The position numbers were made by a program, and so were the translations under genes. A stretch of DNA of 5,031 bases, taken from positions 1 through 5,031 of the forward strand of contig JAEVYR010000326.1 in assembly GCA_023392645.1 (NCBI GenBank), in the 5' to 3' direction. This document shows positions 1 through 5,031 of the stretch, piece after piece. This DNA comes from Chloroflexota bacterium (GTDB lineage Bacteria; Chloroflexota; Chloroflexia; Thermomicrobiales; UBA6265). The notes below the pieces were generated by a model, which had not been told where the DNA came from, did no database searches, and worked only from the letters and a program-made list of their open reading frames with translations. Position 1 is the stretch's first letter; every line of letters begins with the position of its first letter.

Positions 1-38
1 GCTGGGACCGCATCTGGTGGCTCCTGAAGCAGCGGTGA
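1..38 (+). CDS. C-terminal tail of an upstream gene (5' end outside the window)
   Basis: The frame beginning at base 3 reads WDRIWWLLKQR and stops at TGA 36-38. All eleven sense codons end in G or C, which is the third-position pattern of the confirmed genes here. The other two forward frames over the same bases do not show it. A tail rich in Trp, Leu and basic residues would suit a membrane-associated or basic C-terminus, but eleven residues cannot identify a family. The call rests on codon bias and a clean stop only, and the function is unknown. Confidence 0.4.
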   Translation, partial: WDRIWWLLKQR

Positions 39-50
39 GATTCGATGCGC

Positions 51-69
51 ACAACCACGACGTGGTTGT
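51..69. repeat. 19-bp near-perfect palindrome
   Basis: ACAACCACG (51-59) and CGTGGTTGT (61-69) are exact reverse complements around a single central base. The site lies 13 bases after the stop of the upstream partial gene and directly abuts the inverted-repeat element that starts at 68. It could be an operator for a dimeric regulator, the stem of a 3' hairpin of the upstream transcript (there is no run of T except the short ATTTC that follows), or the outer edge of the adjacent repeat. The symmetry is seen directly; the role is open. Confidence 0.55.
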
Positions 70-190
70 CATTTCGACCGGAGTGCCCGCAGGACACGAA
101 GCGGAGAAATCTCGTTCCTGTGGAACGCAGCATCCCCTCGCGCCGGAGATGTCTCGACTACGCGGCTTCGCCGCTGCGCTCGAAATGCCA
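68..190. repeat. Intergenic inverted-repeat element (REP/MITE-like)
   Basis: The left arm (68-114) contains CATTTCGA at 70-77 and GAGAAATCTC at 104-113. The right arm (145-190) contains GAGATGTCTC at 146-155 and TCGAAATG at 180-187. Reverse-complementing the right arm gives the same order of motifs at nearly the same spacing: the outer 8-mers are exactly complementary and the inner 10-mers match at 9 of 10. Smaller hairpins sit inside, with GTTCC/GGAAC at 114-126 and GCGGC/GCCGC at 162-174. The two arms look like two copies of one short module facing each other, as in REP doublets or small non-autonomous elements. No transposase is present. Reading frames across it lack the local third-position bias, so it is treated as non-coding. 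Confidence 0.6.
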
Positions 191-221
191 AGAATCCTGG
201 TATCGATGGATGTCCTCGAGT

Positions 222-227
222 GAAGGA
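222..227 (+). promoter_or_regulatory. Ribosome binding site deciding the start of the first SDR gene
   Basis: GAAGGA lies 7 bases before the ATG at 235. A GTG at 220 is in the same frame, but it overlaps this site and has no good Shine-Dalgarno sequence of its own. The ATG at 235 is therefore preferred, removing five residues from the longer reading. Confidence 0.6.
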
Positions 228-234
228 TCACCCC

Positions 235-1008
235 ATGACCCACGACCTCTCCGGGCGCGTCGCCCTCGTCACCGGCGCCACTCGCCACAACGGCATCGGC
301 GCCGCGATCTGCCGCGCGCTGGCCAGCGCCGGCGCGCACATCGCGTTCACCAGCTTCGCCGAGTACGACAGGACGATGTATCAGGCGGACGCCTCCGACC
401 CGGAGCGGCTCGTCGAAGCGCTGCGCGATATGGGCACACCCGCGATCGAGATACCGTGGAATCTGGAGGACGCGAACCGGCTGCCGAAGCTGCTGGATCG
501 CGTCGAGCAGGAGCTGGGACCGCTCTCGATCCTCGTCAACAACGCCGCCTACTCCACCCGCGACGGCTGGGAGGAGCTCGACGCCGAGCAGCTCGACCGT
601 CACTACGCGGTCAACGCCCGCGCGACGGCGCTGCTCTCGGTCGAGTTCTGCCGCCGCTTCAACGGCACGAGCGGCGGCCGTATCATCAATTTCAGCTCGG
701 GGCAGCAGCTCGGCGCGATGTCCGACGAGCTCGCCTACGCGATGAGCAAGGCCGCGATCGTCACCTTCACCCAGAGCCTGTCGCCGGCGGTGATGGGCAA
801 GGGCATCACGGTCAACGCGGTCAACCCCGGCGTGACCGATACCGGCTGGATCACGCCCGAATTGACGAAGGCGCTGCTTCCGGCGATGCCGGCGGGGCGC
901 TTCGGCACGCCCGAGGATGCCGCGCGGGTCGTCGCCTGGCTGGCGTCGGACGAAGCTGCGTGGATCACCGGCCAGGTGATCAACTCCGAGGGTGGCTTCC
1001 TGCGGTAA
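235..1008 (+). CDS. SDR-family oxidoreductase (possible 3-ketoacyl-ACP reductase)
   Basis: This 257-residue protein has the usual length of a classical short-chain dehydrogenase/reductase, a cytosolic Rossmann-fold NAD(P)-dependent enzyme. Visible motifs are a glycine-rich nucleotide loop TGATRHNGIG (13-22), NNAA (102-105), and a catalytic set N127, S155, Y168 and K172 (YAMSK). NPGVTDTG (197-204) follows, and the C-terminus ITGQVINSEGGF is typical of the family. The loop has two more residues than the classic TGxxxGxG, and NNAA replaces NNAG. The end of the second beta strand (AFTSF, 37-41) has no acidic residue, so NADP may be favoured, but this is uncertain. The start is ATG 235 because of GAAGGA at 222-227; GTG 220 is the alternative. 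It lies 82 bases before fabD on the same strand, which suggests the FabG step. However, it departs from standard FabG at the cofactor loop, so substrate and symbol are left open. Confidence 0.88.
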   Translation: MTHDLSGRVALVTGATRHNGIGAAICRALASAGAHIAFTSFAEYDRTMYQADASDPERLVEALRDMGTPAIEIPWNLEDANRLPKLLDRVEQELGPLSILVNNAAYSTRDGWEELDAEQLDRHYAVNARATALLSVEFCRRFNGTSGGRIINFSSGQQLGAMSDELAYAMSKAAIVTFTQSLSPAVMGKGITVNAVNPGVTDTGWITPELTKALLPAMPAGRFGTPEDAARVVAWLASDEAAWITGQVINSEGGFLR

Positions 1009-1026
1009 ATTGTTGAACAGTCCTAG

Positions 1027-1047
1027 GGGAGGAGCCTGCCTCCTCCC
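1027..1047 (+). terminator. GC-rich hairpin between the SDR gene and fabD
   Basis: GGGAGGAG (1027-1034) pairs perfectly with CTCCTCCC (1040-1047) around a five-base loop. It starts 18 bases after the SDR stop and is followed only by GTTCG, so the U-tract of a classic intrinsic terminator is missing. It may be a weak or factor-assisted terminator, or a stem that protects or separates the upstream message in a joint transcript. If it terminates, fabD needs its own promoter, and I see no convincing one in the remaining 43 bases before the fabD start. Confidence 0.45.
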
Positions 1048-1090
1048 GTTCGCCCACGCGGCGGCGCTCGTCCGGGGGAAGGGAGCACAG

Positions 1091-2032
1091 ATGGCACTCG
1101 AGGATATCAATGGCAAGAAGATCGGCCTGATCTTCCCGGGTCAGGGCAGCCAGGCGGTCGGCATGGGCAAGGAGCTCACCGAGCGCTCGGCCGTCGCCCG
1201 CGACGTGTTCAACGAGGCCGACGACGCGCTCGGCTTCCCGCTTTCGGCGCTTTGCTTCGAGGGTCCCGCCGACGAGCTCGAAGACACCTGGAACGCCCAG
1301 CCTGCGCTGCTGACCATGAGCGTCGCCGCCCTGCGCGACGTCGAGCATCGCGCGTGGTCGGCCAACATGGCCTTCGAGCCGATCGTCACCGCCGGCCATT
1401 CCCTCGGGCAGTTCACGGCGATGGTCGCCGCGCGGGTGCTCGACTTCGCCGACGCGCTCCGGCTCGTGCGCGAGCGCGGCCGCCTGATGAAGGAGGCCGG
1501 CGAGCTGAAGCCGGGCGGCATGGCCGCGGTGATCGGCATGGACGACGACGCCCTCGCCGCCGTGGTCGAGGAGGCCGGTTCCGACGGCGTGATCCGGATC
1601 GCCAACGCCAACTGCCCGGGGCAAACCGTCATCTCCGGCGAGATTCCCGCGCTGGAACGAGCGTCCGCGCTGGCACAGGAACGCGGCGCCCGCAAGGTCG
1701 CCCGGCTCGGGGTCAGCATCGCGTCGCACTCGCCCCTGATGGCCGACGCGGCGACGCAGCTCAACGCGCTGCTGGATACCGTCGCGCTGAACGACCCGGA
1801 AATCCCCATCGTCGGCAACGGCTCGGCCGCGCCGATCACGACGGCGACGCAGCTCCGCGAGGAGATGGCGGGGCACATGGAGAGTCCCGTGCGATGGACC
1901 GACTCGGTGCGCACGATGATCGGGATGGGGGTCGAGCAATTCGTGGAGCTGGGGCCGGGCAACGTGCTGGCCGGGCTCAACCGCCGGATCGACCGGAGCG
2001 TGCCCACCATCGGCCTGAAGGATCTTCAGTAG
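1091..2032 (+). CDS. fabD: Malonyl-CoA:ACP S-malonyltransferase
   Basis: This cytosolic enzyme of type II fatty acid synthesis moves malonyl from CoA to acyl carrier protein. The 313 residues fit FabD (about 310). Motifs in order are FPGQGSQ (15-21), TQPALL-like NAQPALL (68-74), and the nucleophile elbow GHSLG (102-106) with Ser104. Arg129 in ERGRLM follows, then NANCPGQ (172-178), ASHSPLM with His213, SPVRW (265-269) and the C-terminal ELGPGNVLAGL (286-296). By comparison with E. coli FabD, Gln18, Ser104, Arg129 and His213 correspond to Gln11, Ser92, Arg117 and His201. Two positions differ: GHSLGQ replaces the usual GHSLGE, and His262 stands where E. coli has Gln250. The start is ATG 1091, with GGGAG at 1081-1085 inside a purine-rich run from 1074. 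Earlier in-frame starts add unrelated residues read through the hairpin. The gene is followed after 118 bases by fabF. Confidence 0.95.
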   Translation: MALEDINGKKIGLIFPGQGSQAVGMGKELTERSAVARDVFNEADDALGFPLSALCFEGPADELEDTWNAQPALLTMSVAALRDVEHRAWSANMAFEPIVTAGHSLGQFTAMVAARVLDFADALRLVRERGRLMKEAGELKPGGMAAVIGMDDDALAAVVEEAGSDGVIRIANANCPGQTVISGEIPALERASALAQERGARKVARLGVSIASHSPLMADAATQLNALLDTVALNDPEIPIVGNGSAAPITTATQLREEMAGHMESPVRWTDSVRTMIGMGVEQFVELGPGNVLAGLNRRIDRSVPTIGLKDLQ

Positions 2033-2134
2033 CGATTCTCGCCTGCGGCACGGCGCGCGCGATTCCCGGTACACTATGGCGAACTGCCCCGGCATTGGTG
2101 TCGCGGGCCTGGAATGATGCACAACTTCTCTGAT

Positions 2135-2144
2135 GGGAAAGGAA
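2135..2144 (+). promoter_or_regulatory. Ribosome binding site favouring a GTG start for fabF
   Basis: The run GGGAAAGGAA contains AAAGGA (2138-2143), which ends 7 bases before GTG 2151. The alternative in-frame ATG at 2133 lies immediately before this run and has only a weak site ahead of it. Starting at GTG gives MARAVVTGLG, which lines up with the usual FabF N-terminus. Confidence 0.6.
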
Positions 2145-2150
2145 CTTCGC

Positions 2151-3386
2151 GTGGCACGAGCGGTCGTAACGGGTCTGGGGGCGGTTACCCCGCTCGGCAT
2201 CGGCGTGAATGCCTTTTGGGACGGATTGACGGCGGGACGCTCCGGCGTTCGGCTCATCGAGCACTTCGATGCATCGGATCTCGACGTCAAGATCGCCGGC
2301 GAGGTGCCGGGTTTCGAGCCAAAGGAGTTCATCGACGCCAAGATGGTCCGCCGCATGGACCGCTTCGCGCAGTTCGCGGTGGCGGCATCGCGCGAGGCGA
2401 TCACGGATGCCGGCCTGGAAATCACCGACGAGAACCGCGATCGCGTCGCGGTGATGATGAACACCGGCGGCGGCGGCATCCCGACCATCGCCCATGACGT
2501 CCGGGTGATGGAGCGCCAGGGGCCGAGACGGGTGAGCTCGCTGCTGATCCCGCTGTTCGCGCCCAACATGGCGTCGTGCCAGGTGGCTATCGCGTTCGGC
2601 GTGCACGGTCCGACCGTGACGTCGGTGGCGGCCTGCGCCGCGGGCGTCCAGGCCTTCGTCGACGCCGTCCACCTGATCGAGCGCGGCGACGCCGATGTCG
2701 TGATCACCGGCGGCACCGAGGCCGGCATCATCCCGGTCGCGATCGCCGGCCTGTCCAACATGCGCGCGCTGTCGAAGCGCAACGACGAGCCGGAGAAGGC
2801 CAGCCGCCCGTTCGACGCCGACCGTGACGGGTTCGTCTTCTCGGAGGGCGCGGCGGTGGCGATCCTCGAATCGGAGGAGCACGCCGCGAAGCGAGGCGCC
2901 AACGCAATTGCCTACGCCCACGGCGGCGCCTACACCTCCGATGCCTTCCACATCACCGCGCCGGACCCGACCGGGCGCGGCGCGACGGCGGCGATGACCG
3001 GCGCGATGAAGCGCGCGGAGGTCGATCCGAACGCTGTCGACTACATCGCCGCGCACGCGACCAGCACCAATATCGGCGACATCGCCGAGACCAACGCGAT
3101 CAAGAACGCCTTCGGCGACCACGCCCGCGAGGTGTCGATCTCGGCCAACAAGTCGATGCTCGGGCACCTGCTCGGCGCGGCCGGCGCCGTCTCGTCGCTG
3201 GCATGCATCCTGGCGATTCGGGACGGCGTCATCCCGCCGACGATCAACCTCGACACGCCGGATCCCGAGTGCGACCTGGACTACACGCCCAACGTGTCGA
3301 AGCGGCGCGAGGTCAAAACGGCGCTGGCCAACGGCTTCGGCTTCGGCGGCCAAAACGCCTCAGCGGTGTTCACGGCGGTCGAGTAG
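2151..3386 (+). CDS. fabF: Beta-ketoacyl-ACP synthase II
   Basis: This cytosolic condensing enzyme extends acyl-ACP by two carbons with malonyl-ACP, releasing CO2. The 411 residues match the family (about 410-415). The thiolase-fold order is clear: VVTGLGAVTPLG (5-16), RRMDRFAQFA (67-76), the active-site cysteine Cys162 in SVAACAAG, GGTEAG (187-192) and SRPFDADRDGFVFSEGA (218-234). Then come catalytic His302 in AHATST, Lys334 and His339 in NKSMLGHLLGAAGA (333-346), PPTINLD (362-368) and GFGFGGQN (395-402). Phe398 falls at the gatekeeper position. Cys-His-His marks a KAS I/II type rather than KAS III (FabH). Compared with E. coli FabF, CAAG replaces CTSG and AHATST replaces AHGTST; I regard these as ordinary family variation. 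The start is GTG 2151, and ATG 2133 would add six residues. It is probably transcribed with fabD. No acyl carrier protein gene fits in the 118-base gap where one is often found. Confidence 0.95.
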   Translation: MARAVVTGLGAVTPLGIGVNAFWDGLTAGRSGVRLIEHFDASDLDVKIAGEVPGFEPKEFIDAKMVRRMDRFAQFAVAASREAITDAGLEITDENRDRVAVMMNTGGGGIPTIAHDVRVMERQGPRRVSSLLIPLFAPNMASCQVAIAFGVHGPTVTSVAACAAGVQAFVDAVHLIERGDADVVITGGTEAGIIPVAIAGLSNMRALSKRNDEPEKASRPFDADRDGFVFSEGAAVAILESEEHAAKRGANAIAYAHGGAYTSDAFHITAPDPTGRGATAAMTGAMKRAEVDPNAVDYIAAHATSTNIGDIAETNAIKNAFGDHAREVSISANKSMLGHLLGAAGAVSSLACILAIRDGVIPPTINLDTPDPECDLDYTPNVSKRREVKTALANGFGFGGQNASAVFTAVE

Positions 3387-3410
3387 CGACGCTCCCAGCA
3401 CGAATTCCAT

Positions 3411-3440
3411 GAGCGGGCCGGGCATGTCCCGGCCCTTCTC
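3411..3440 (+). terminator. Intrinsic terminator-like hairpin after fabF
   Basis: GGGCCGGG (3415-3422) and CCCGGCCC (3428-3435) form a perfect 8-bp stem with the five-base loop CATGT. GAG (3411-3413) and CTC (3438-3440) can extend it past a small internal bulge. TTCTCGTT follows, giving a short pyrimidine-rich tail. It begins 25 bases after the fabF stop and sits before a gene with its own strong ribosome binding site. It is therefore the likely end of the fab transcript. Confidence 0.65.
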
Positions 3441-3526
3441 GTTGCCTGGATTCGCCTTCCCGAGACGAGTTGGGTGGGCCCACCGGAGATCCTCGAATAC
3501 CACCTGGAGCTGTGGAGCAGCCACGG

Positions 3527-3555
3527 TTTCCCGATCGCGCCGCAGCGGCTACCAT
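3527..3555 (+). promoter_or_regulatory. Weak promoter candidate for the second SDR gene
   Basis: TTTCCC (3527-3532) and TACCAT (3550-3555) are separated by 17 bases. They match the sigma-70 consensus at 3 of 6 and 4 of 6 positions. The placement suits the second SDR gene, about 47 bases before its start and after the fab terminator. In GC-rich DNA such matches arise by chance, so this is only the best candidate in the gap. Confidence 0.2.
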
Positions 3556-3586
3556 CCCTGACAGCGAACACGCAACGAGCACCATC

Positions 3587-3595
3587 AGGGAGGAG
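3587..3595 (+). promoter_or_regulatory. Strong ribosome binding site of the second SDR gene
   Basis: AGGGAGGAG ends 6 bases before ATG 3602. It is the best Shine-Dalgarno match in the window and fixes the start at 3602. The same frame is open further upstream, but those codons lose the local third-position bias. Confidence 0.75.
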
Positions 3596-3601
3596 ATCAT
3601 C

Positions 3602-4348
3602 ATGGCAACCACCGCGCCCGAAAACCGCGTCGCGATCGTGACCGGCGCCGCCCGAGGCATCGGCGCCGCCGCCGCCCCCCAGCTCGCCAGCGACGGCTTC
3701 CAGGTCGCCGTCGCCGACATCGACCTCGCCGCCGCCGAGGCGACCGCCGGCGAGATCGGCGAGCGCGCCATCGCCGTCCGCCTCGACGTGACCGATCCCG
3801 AGAGCTGGCGCACGACCGTCGACGACGTCACGCAGCGGCTCGGACCCATCACCGCGCTGGTCAACAACGCCGGTATTGCCGGGCGCGCCGCGCCGGCGTG
3901 GGAGCTCTCGATCGAGGAGTGGCAACAGGTCATTGCCATCGACCTGTCCGGCGTCTTCTACGGCTGCCGGACGGTGCTGCCGGGGATGATGGACGCCGGA
4001 TACGGCCGCATCGTCAACATCGCCTCGATCGCCGGCAAGGAGGGCAACCCCAACGCGGCCCCCTACTCCGCCGCCAAGGCCGGGGTGATTGGATTGACGA
4101 AGTCGTTGGCGAAGGAGGTCGCGACCAAAGGCGTGCTCGTCAACGCGGTGACGCCGGCCGTGATCGCGACGCCGATCCTGGAGCAATTGACGCAGGAGCA
4201 CATCGACTATATGACGAGCCGTATCCCGATGAGCCGGGTCGGGCAACCCGAGGAGGTCGCCAACCTGGTGTCGTTCCTGTGCTCCGACCGGGTGTCGTTC
4301 TCGACCGGCGCGGTGTTCGACATCTCCGGCGGCCGCGCCACGTATTGA
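3602..4348 (+). CDS. SDR-family NAD(P)-dependent oxidoreductase
   Basis: This 248-residue classical short-chain dehydrogenase is cytosolic. Motifs are TGAARGIG (14-21), Asp39 at the end of the second beta strand (VAVADID, which normally selects NAD over NADP), LDVTD with Asp62, NNAG (88-91), Ser142, and Tyr155 with Lys159 (YSAAK). The position usually held by the tetrad Asn (NLxGVF) is Asp114 in IDLSGVF. TPAVIATP (184-191) replaces the commoner NPG-type motif. The C-terminus ends in FDISGGRATY, an ending I associate with a group of bacterial SDRs that includes sugar-acid and polyol dehydrogenases; that link is from memory. The substrate is not determinable here. Although it lies near fab genes and could be labelled FabG by similarity, the terminator-like hairpin, its own ribosome binding site and its NAD-type motif suggest a separate role. 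It converges with the minus-strand gene, leaving 31 bases between stops. Confidence 0.9.
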   Translation: MATTAPENRVAIVTGAARGIGAAAAPQLASDGFQVAVADIDLAAAEATAGEIGERAIAVRLDVTDPESWRTTVDDVTQRLGPITALVNNAGIAGRAAPAWELSIEEWQQVIAIDLSGVFYGCRTVLPGMMDAGYGRIVNIASIAGKEGNPNAAPYSAAKAGVIGLTKSLAKEVATKGVLVNAVTPAVIATPILEQLTQEHIDYMTSRIPMSRVGQPEEVANLVSFLCSDRVSFSTGAVFDISGGRATY

Positions 4349-4379
4349 CCGGGTCGTCCCGTACCCTGCAAGGAGTAGG

Positions 4380-5031
4380 TCAGGCCGGAATCCGGGCGAT
4401 CTGGATGCGGGCCGCACGCATCTGGTGCCCCTCGATGTCGAACCAGAGCGACACCGAGAGCGAATCGCTGGGCGGCACCCCCTCCACGGCCGCCGGGCGC
4501 TCCCGCGAGACGAGCACGACCGCCGCCTCACGGCGAGAGGCCAAGAACCGCTCGACCGCGAACACCGAGGCAGGTCGATCCGCCAGCAGCTCGCCCAGCA
4601 CCGCATCGAGCAGCGAACCGTCACCCAGTTGGGCTGGCTGACCGTCGTGGATCACCTCGACCTCGGCGTCCGCGGCGACCAGGGCCCGCACCGCGTCGGC
4701 ATCGTGGGCGTTGAGCGCGCGCACCAGCGGCTCGATCAACGACCGCGCGGTCATGCCGCGCGCCACCGGCACGCTGCGCGGCAGCCCCGTGTCGGTGAGC
4801 CGCAGGAGGAAGAGGTCGATCGCCGCGAACGCCTGCTCGGCGCCGCCCCCGAGAAAGACATCGCGCCCGGAGGCGAGGATCGTCTGCACGGTGCAGTCGC
4901 CGATCGATGTGCACATCCGATCGGCCATCTGCTCGGAGAGGGTGCCGCGCTGTCCGCGCAGGATGAGCGTCGGCGCCACGATTTTCGCCCGCACATCCCA
5001 ATCGGCGCGTGGCAGCGCCGCGGCCACTATA
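4380..5031 (-). CDS. Alpha/beta-hydrolase-like domain fused to SnoaL/NTF2-like domain (N-terminus outside the window)
   Basis: The frame is open to the window edge, so the protein is cut at its N-terminus; GTG at 5027-5025 is an internal codon more likely than a start. About the first 80 visible residues resemble the end of an alpha/beta hydrolase: VRAKIVAPTLILRG, then ERM-like ADRM, then ILASGRDVFLGGGAEQAF and a final helix. From about residue 94 (near 4748) to the end, the pattern SLIEPLVRALNAHDADAVRALVAADAE followed by alternating strands resembles a SnoaL-like/NTF2-like domain. Numbering from the GTG codon, the usual GxxD acid position reads GQRG (25-28). The position of the catalytic His in the family's GxGHD pattern is Arg55 (CGC, 4863-4865). 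The hydrolase half may therefore be inactive or use other residues. A separate start at the internal Met92 lacks a good ribosome binding site, so a fusion is preferred. No function can be named. Confidence 0.75.
   Translation of the reverse strand, partial: IVAAALPRADWDVRAKIVAPTLILRGQRGTLSEQMADRMCTSIGDCTVQTILASGRDVFLGGGAEQAFAAIDLFLLRLTDTGLPRSVPVARGMTARSLIEPLVRALNAHDADAVRALVAADAEVEVIHDGQPAQLGDGSLLDAVLGELLADRPASVFAVERFLASRREAAVVLVSRERPAAVEGVPPSDSLSVSLWFDIEGHQMRAARIQIARIPA

Noticed and set aside
17..223. 68-codon plus-strand frame through the inverted repeat
   Set aside because: It reads straight through the palindrome and both repeat arms, lacks the local codon bias, and has no good ribosome binding site, so it is best seen as a chance frame in a non-coding repeat.
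2070..2075. TACACT as a -10 box for fabF
   Set aside because: No acceptable -35 box lies 16-18 bases upstream (GGCACG at 17), so it is too weak to list as a promoter.
2033..2150. A missed acyl carrier protein gene between fabD and fabF
   Set aside because: The gap is 118 bases, about half the length needed, and no DSL phosphopantetheine motif is encoded in any frame.
980..2902. 640-codon open frame on the minus strand over fabD and fabF
   Set aside because: It is antisense to two unmistakable genes, and long antisense frames are expected with strong third-position GC bias. The translation is low-complexity Arg/Ala/Ser-rich with no motif.
1977..3353. 458-codon minus-strand open frame over fabF
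   Set aside because: Shadow of fabF: rich in Arg, Val, Gly and Asp with no recognisable domain.
3473..3526. T-box or other riboswitch in the leader of the second SDR
   Set aside because: The GGTGG and CCACC elements are suggestive, but the conserved T-box sequence and the expected stem order are absent, and the downstream gene is not an aminoacyl-tRNA synthetase or amino-acid gene.
4349..4379. Bidirectional terminator between the converging genes
   Set aside because: Only a 4-bp CGGG/CCCG stem is visible (4350-4361) and there is no T-tract on either strand.
3281..4624. 447-codon minus-strand open frame over the second SDR and its flanks
   Set aside because: Antisense to the SDR gene and overlapping the terminator and the hydrolase gene in another frame; no motif.

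Overview
This is a high-GC bacterial window whose genes strongly prefer G or C at the third codon position. It carries a small type II fatty-acid-synthesis cluster, an unlinked short-chain dehydrogenase, and the end of a converging hydrolase-type gene. The base composition, the style of the FabD and FabF proteins, and an intergenic inverted repeat of the CATTTCGA...GAGAAATCTC kind would fit a Chloroflexota (Thermomicrobia-like) genome. That assignment is an inference from memory of such sequences and is not proven here.

Layout. Positions 1-38 are probably the last 11 codons of an upstream plus-strand gene. Positions 39-234 are non-coding and hold a 19-bp palindrome and an imperfect inverted-repeat element. 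Next on the plus strand come an SDR-family reductase (235-1008), fabD (1091-2032) and fabF (2151-3386). A GC-rich hairpin lies between the reductase and fabD, and a good terminator-like hairpin follows fabF. Positions 3441-3586 hold no convincing gene, although part of the stretch has a coding-like codon pattern. A second SDR gene (3602-4348) has its own strong ribosome binding site. It converges on a minus-strand gene (4380-5031, cut by the window edge) encoding the end of an alpha/beta-hydrolase-like domain joined to a SnoaL/NTF2-like domain.

How the genes work together. FabD loads malonyl onto acyl carrier protein, and FabF condenses malonyl-ACP with the growing acyl-ACP. The first SDR stands where a ketoacyl reductase might be expected, but its nucleotide-binding motif is not that of a standard FabG. 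No acyl carrier protein gene lies between fabD and fabF or anywhere else in the window, so the pathway must be completed from other loci. The second SDR is separated from the fab genes by the terminator-like hairpin and looks like an independent NAD-dependent alcohol or sugar dehydrogenase. I see no RNA gene, CRISPR array, transposase or clear evidence of a new multi-gene system. The most unusual items are the inverted-repeat element at 68-190 and the apparent loss of catalytic residues in the hydrolase-like domain.
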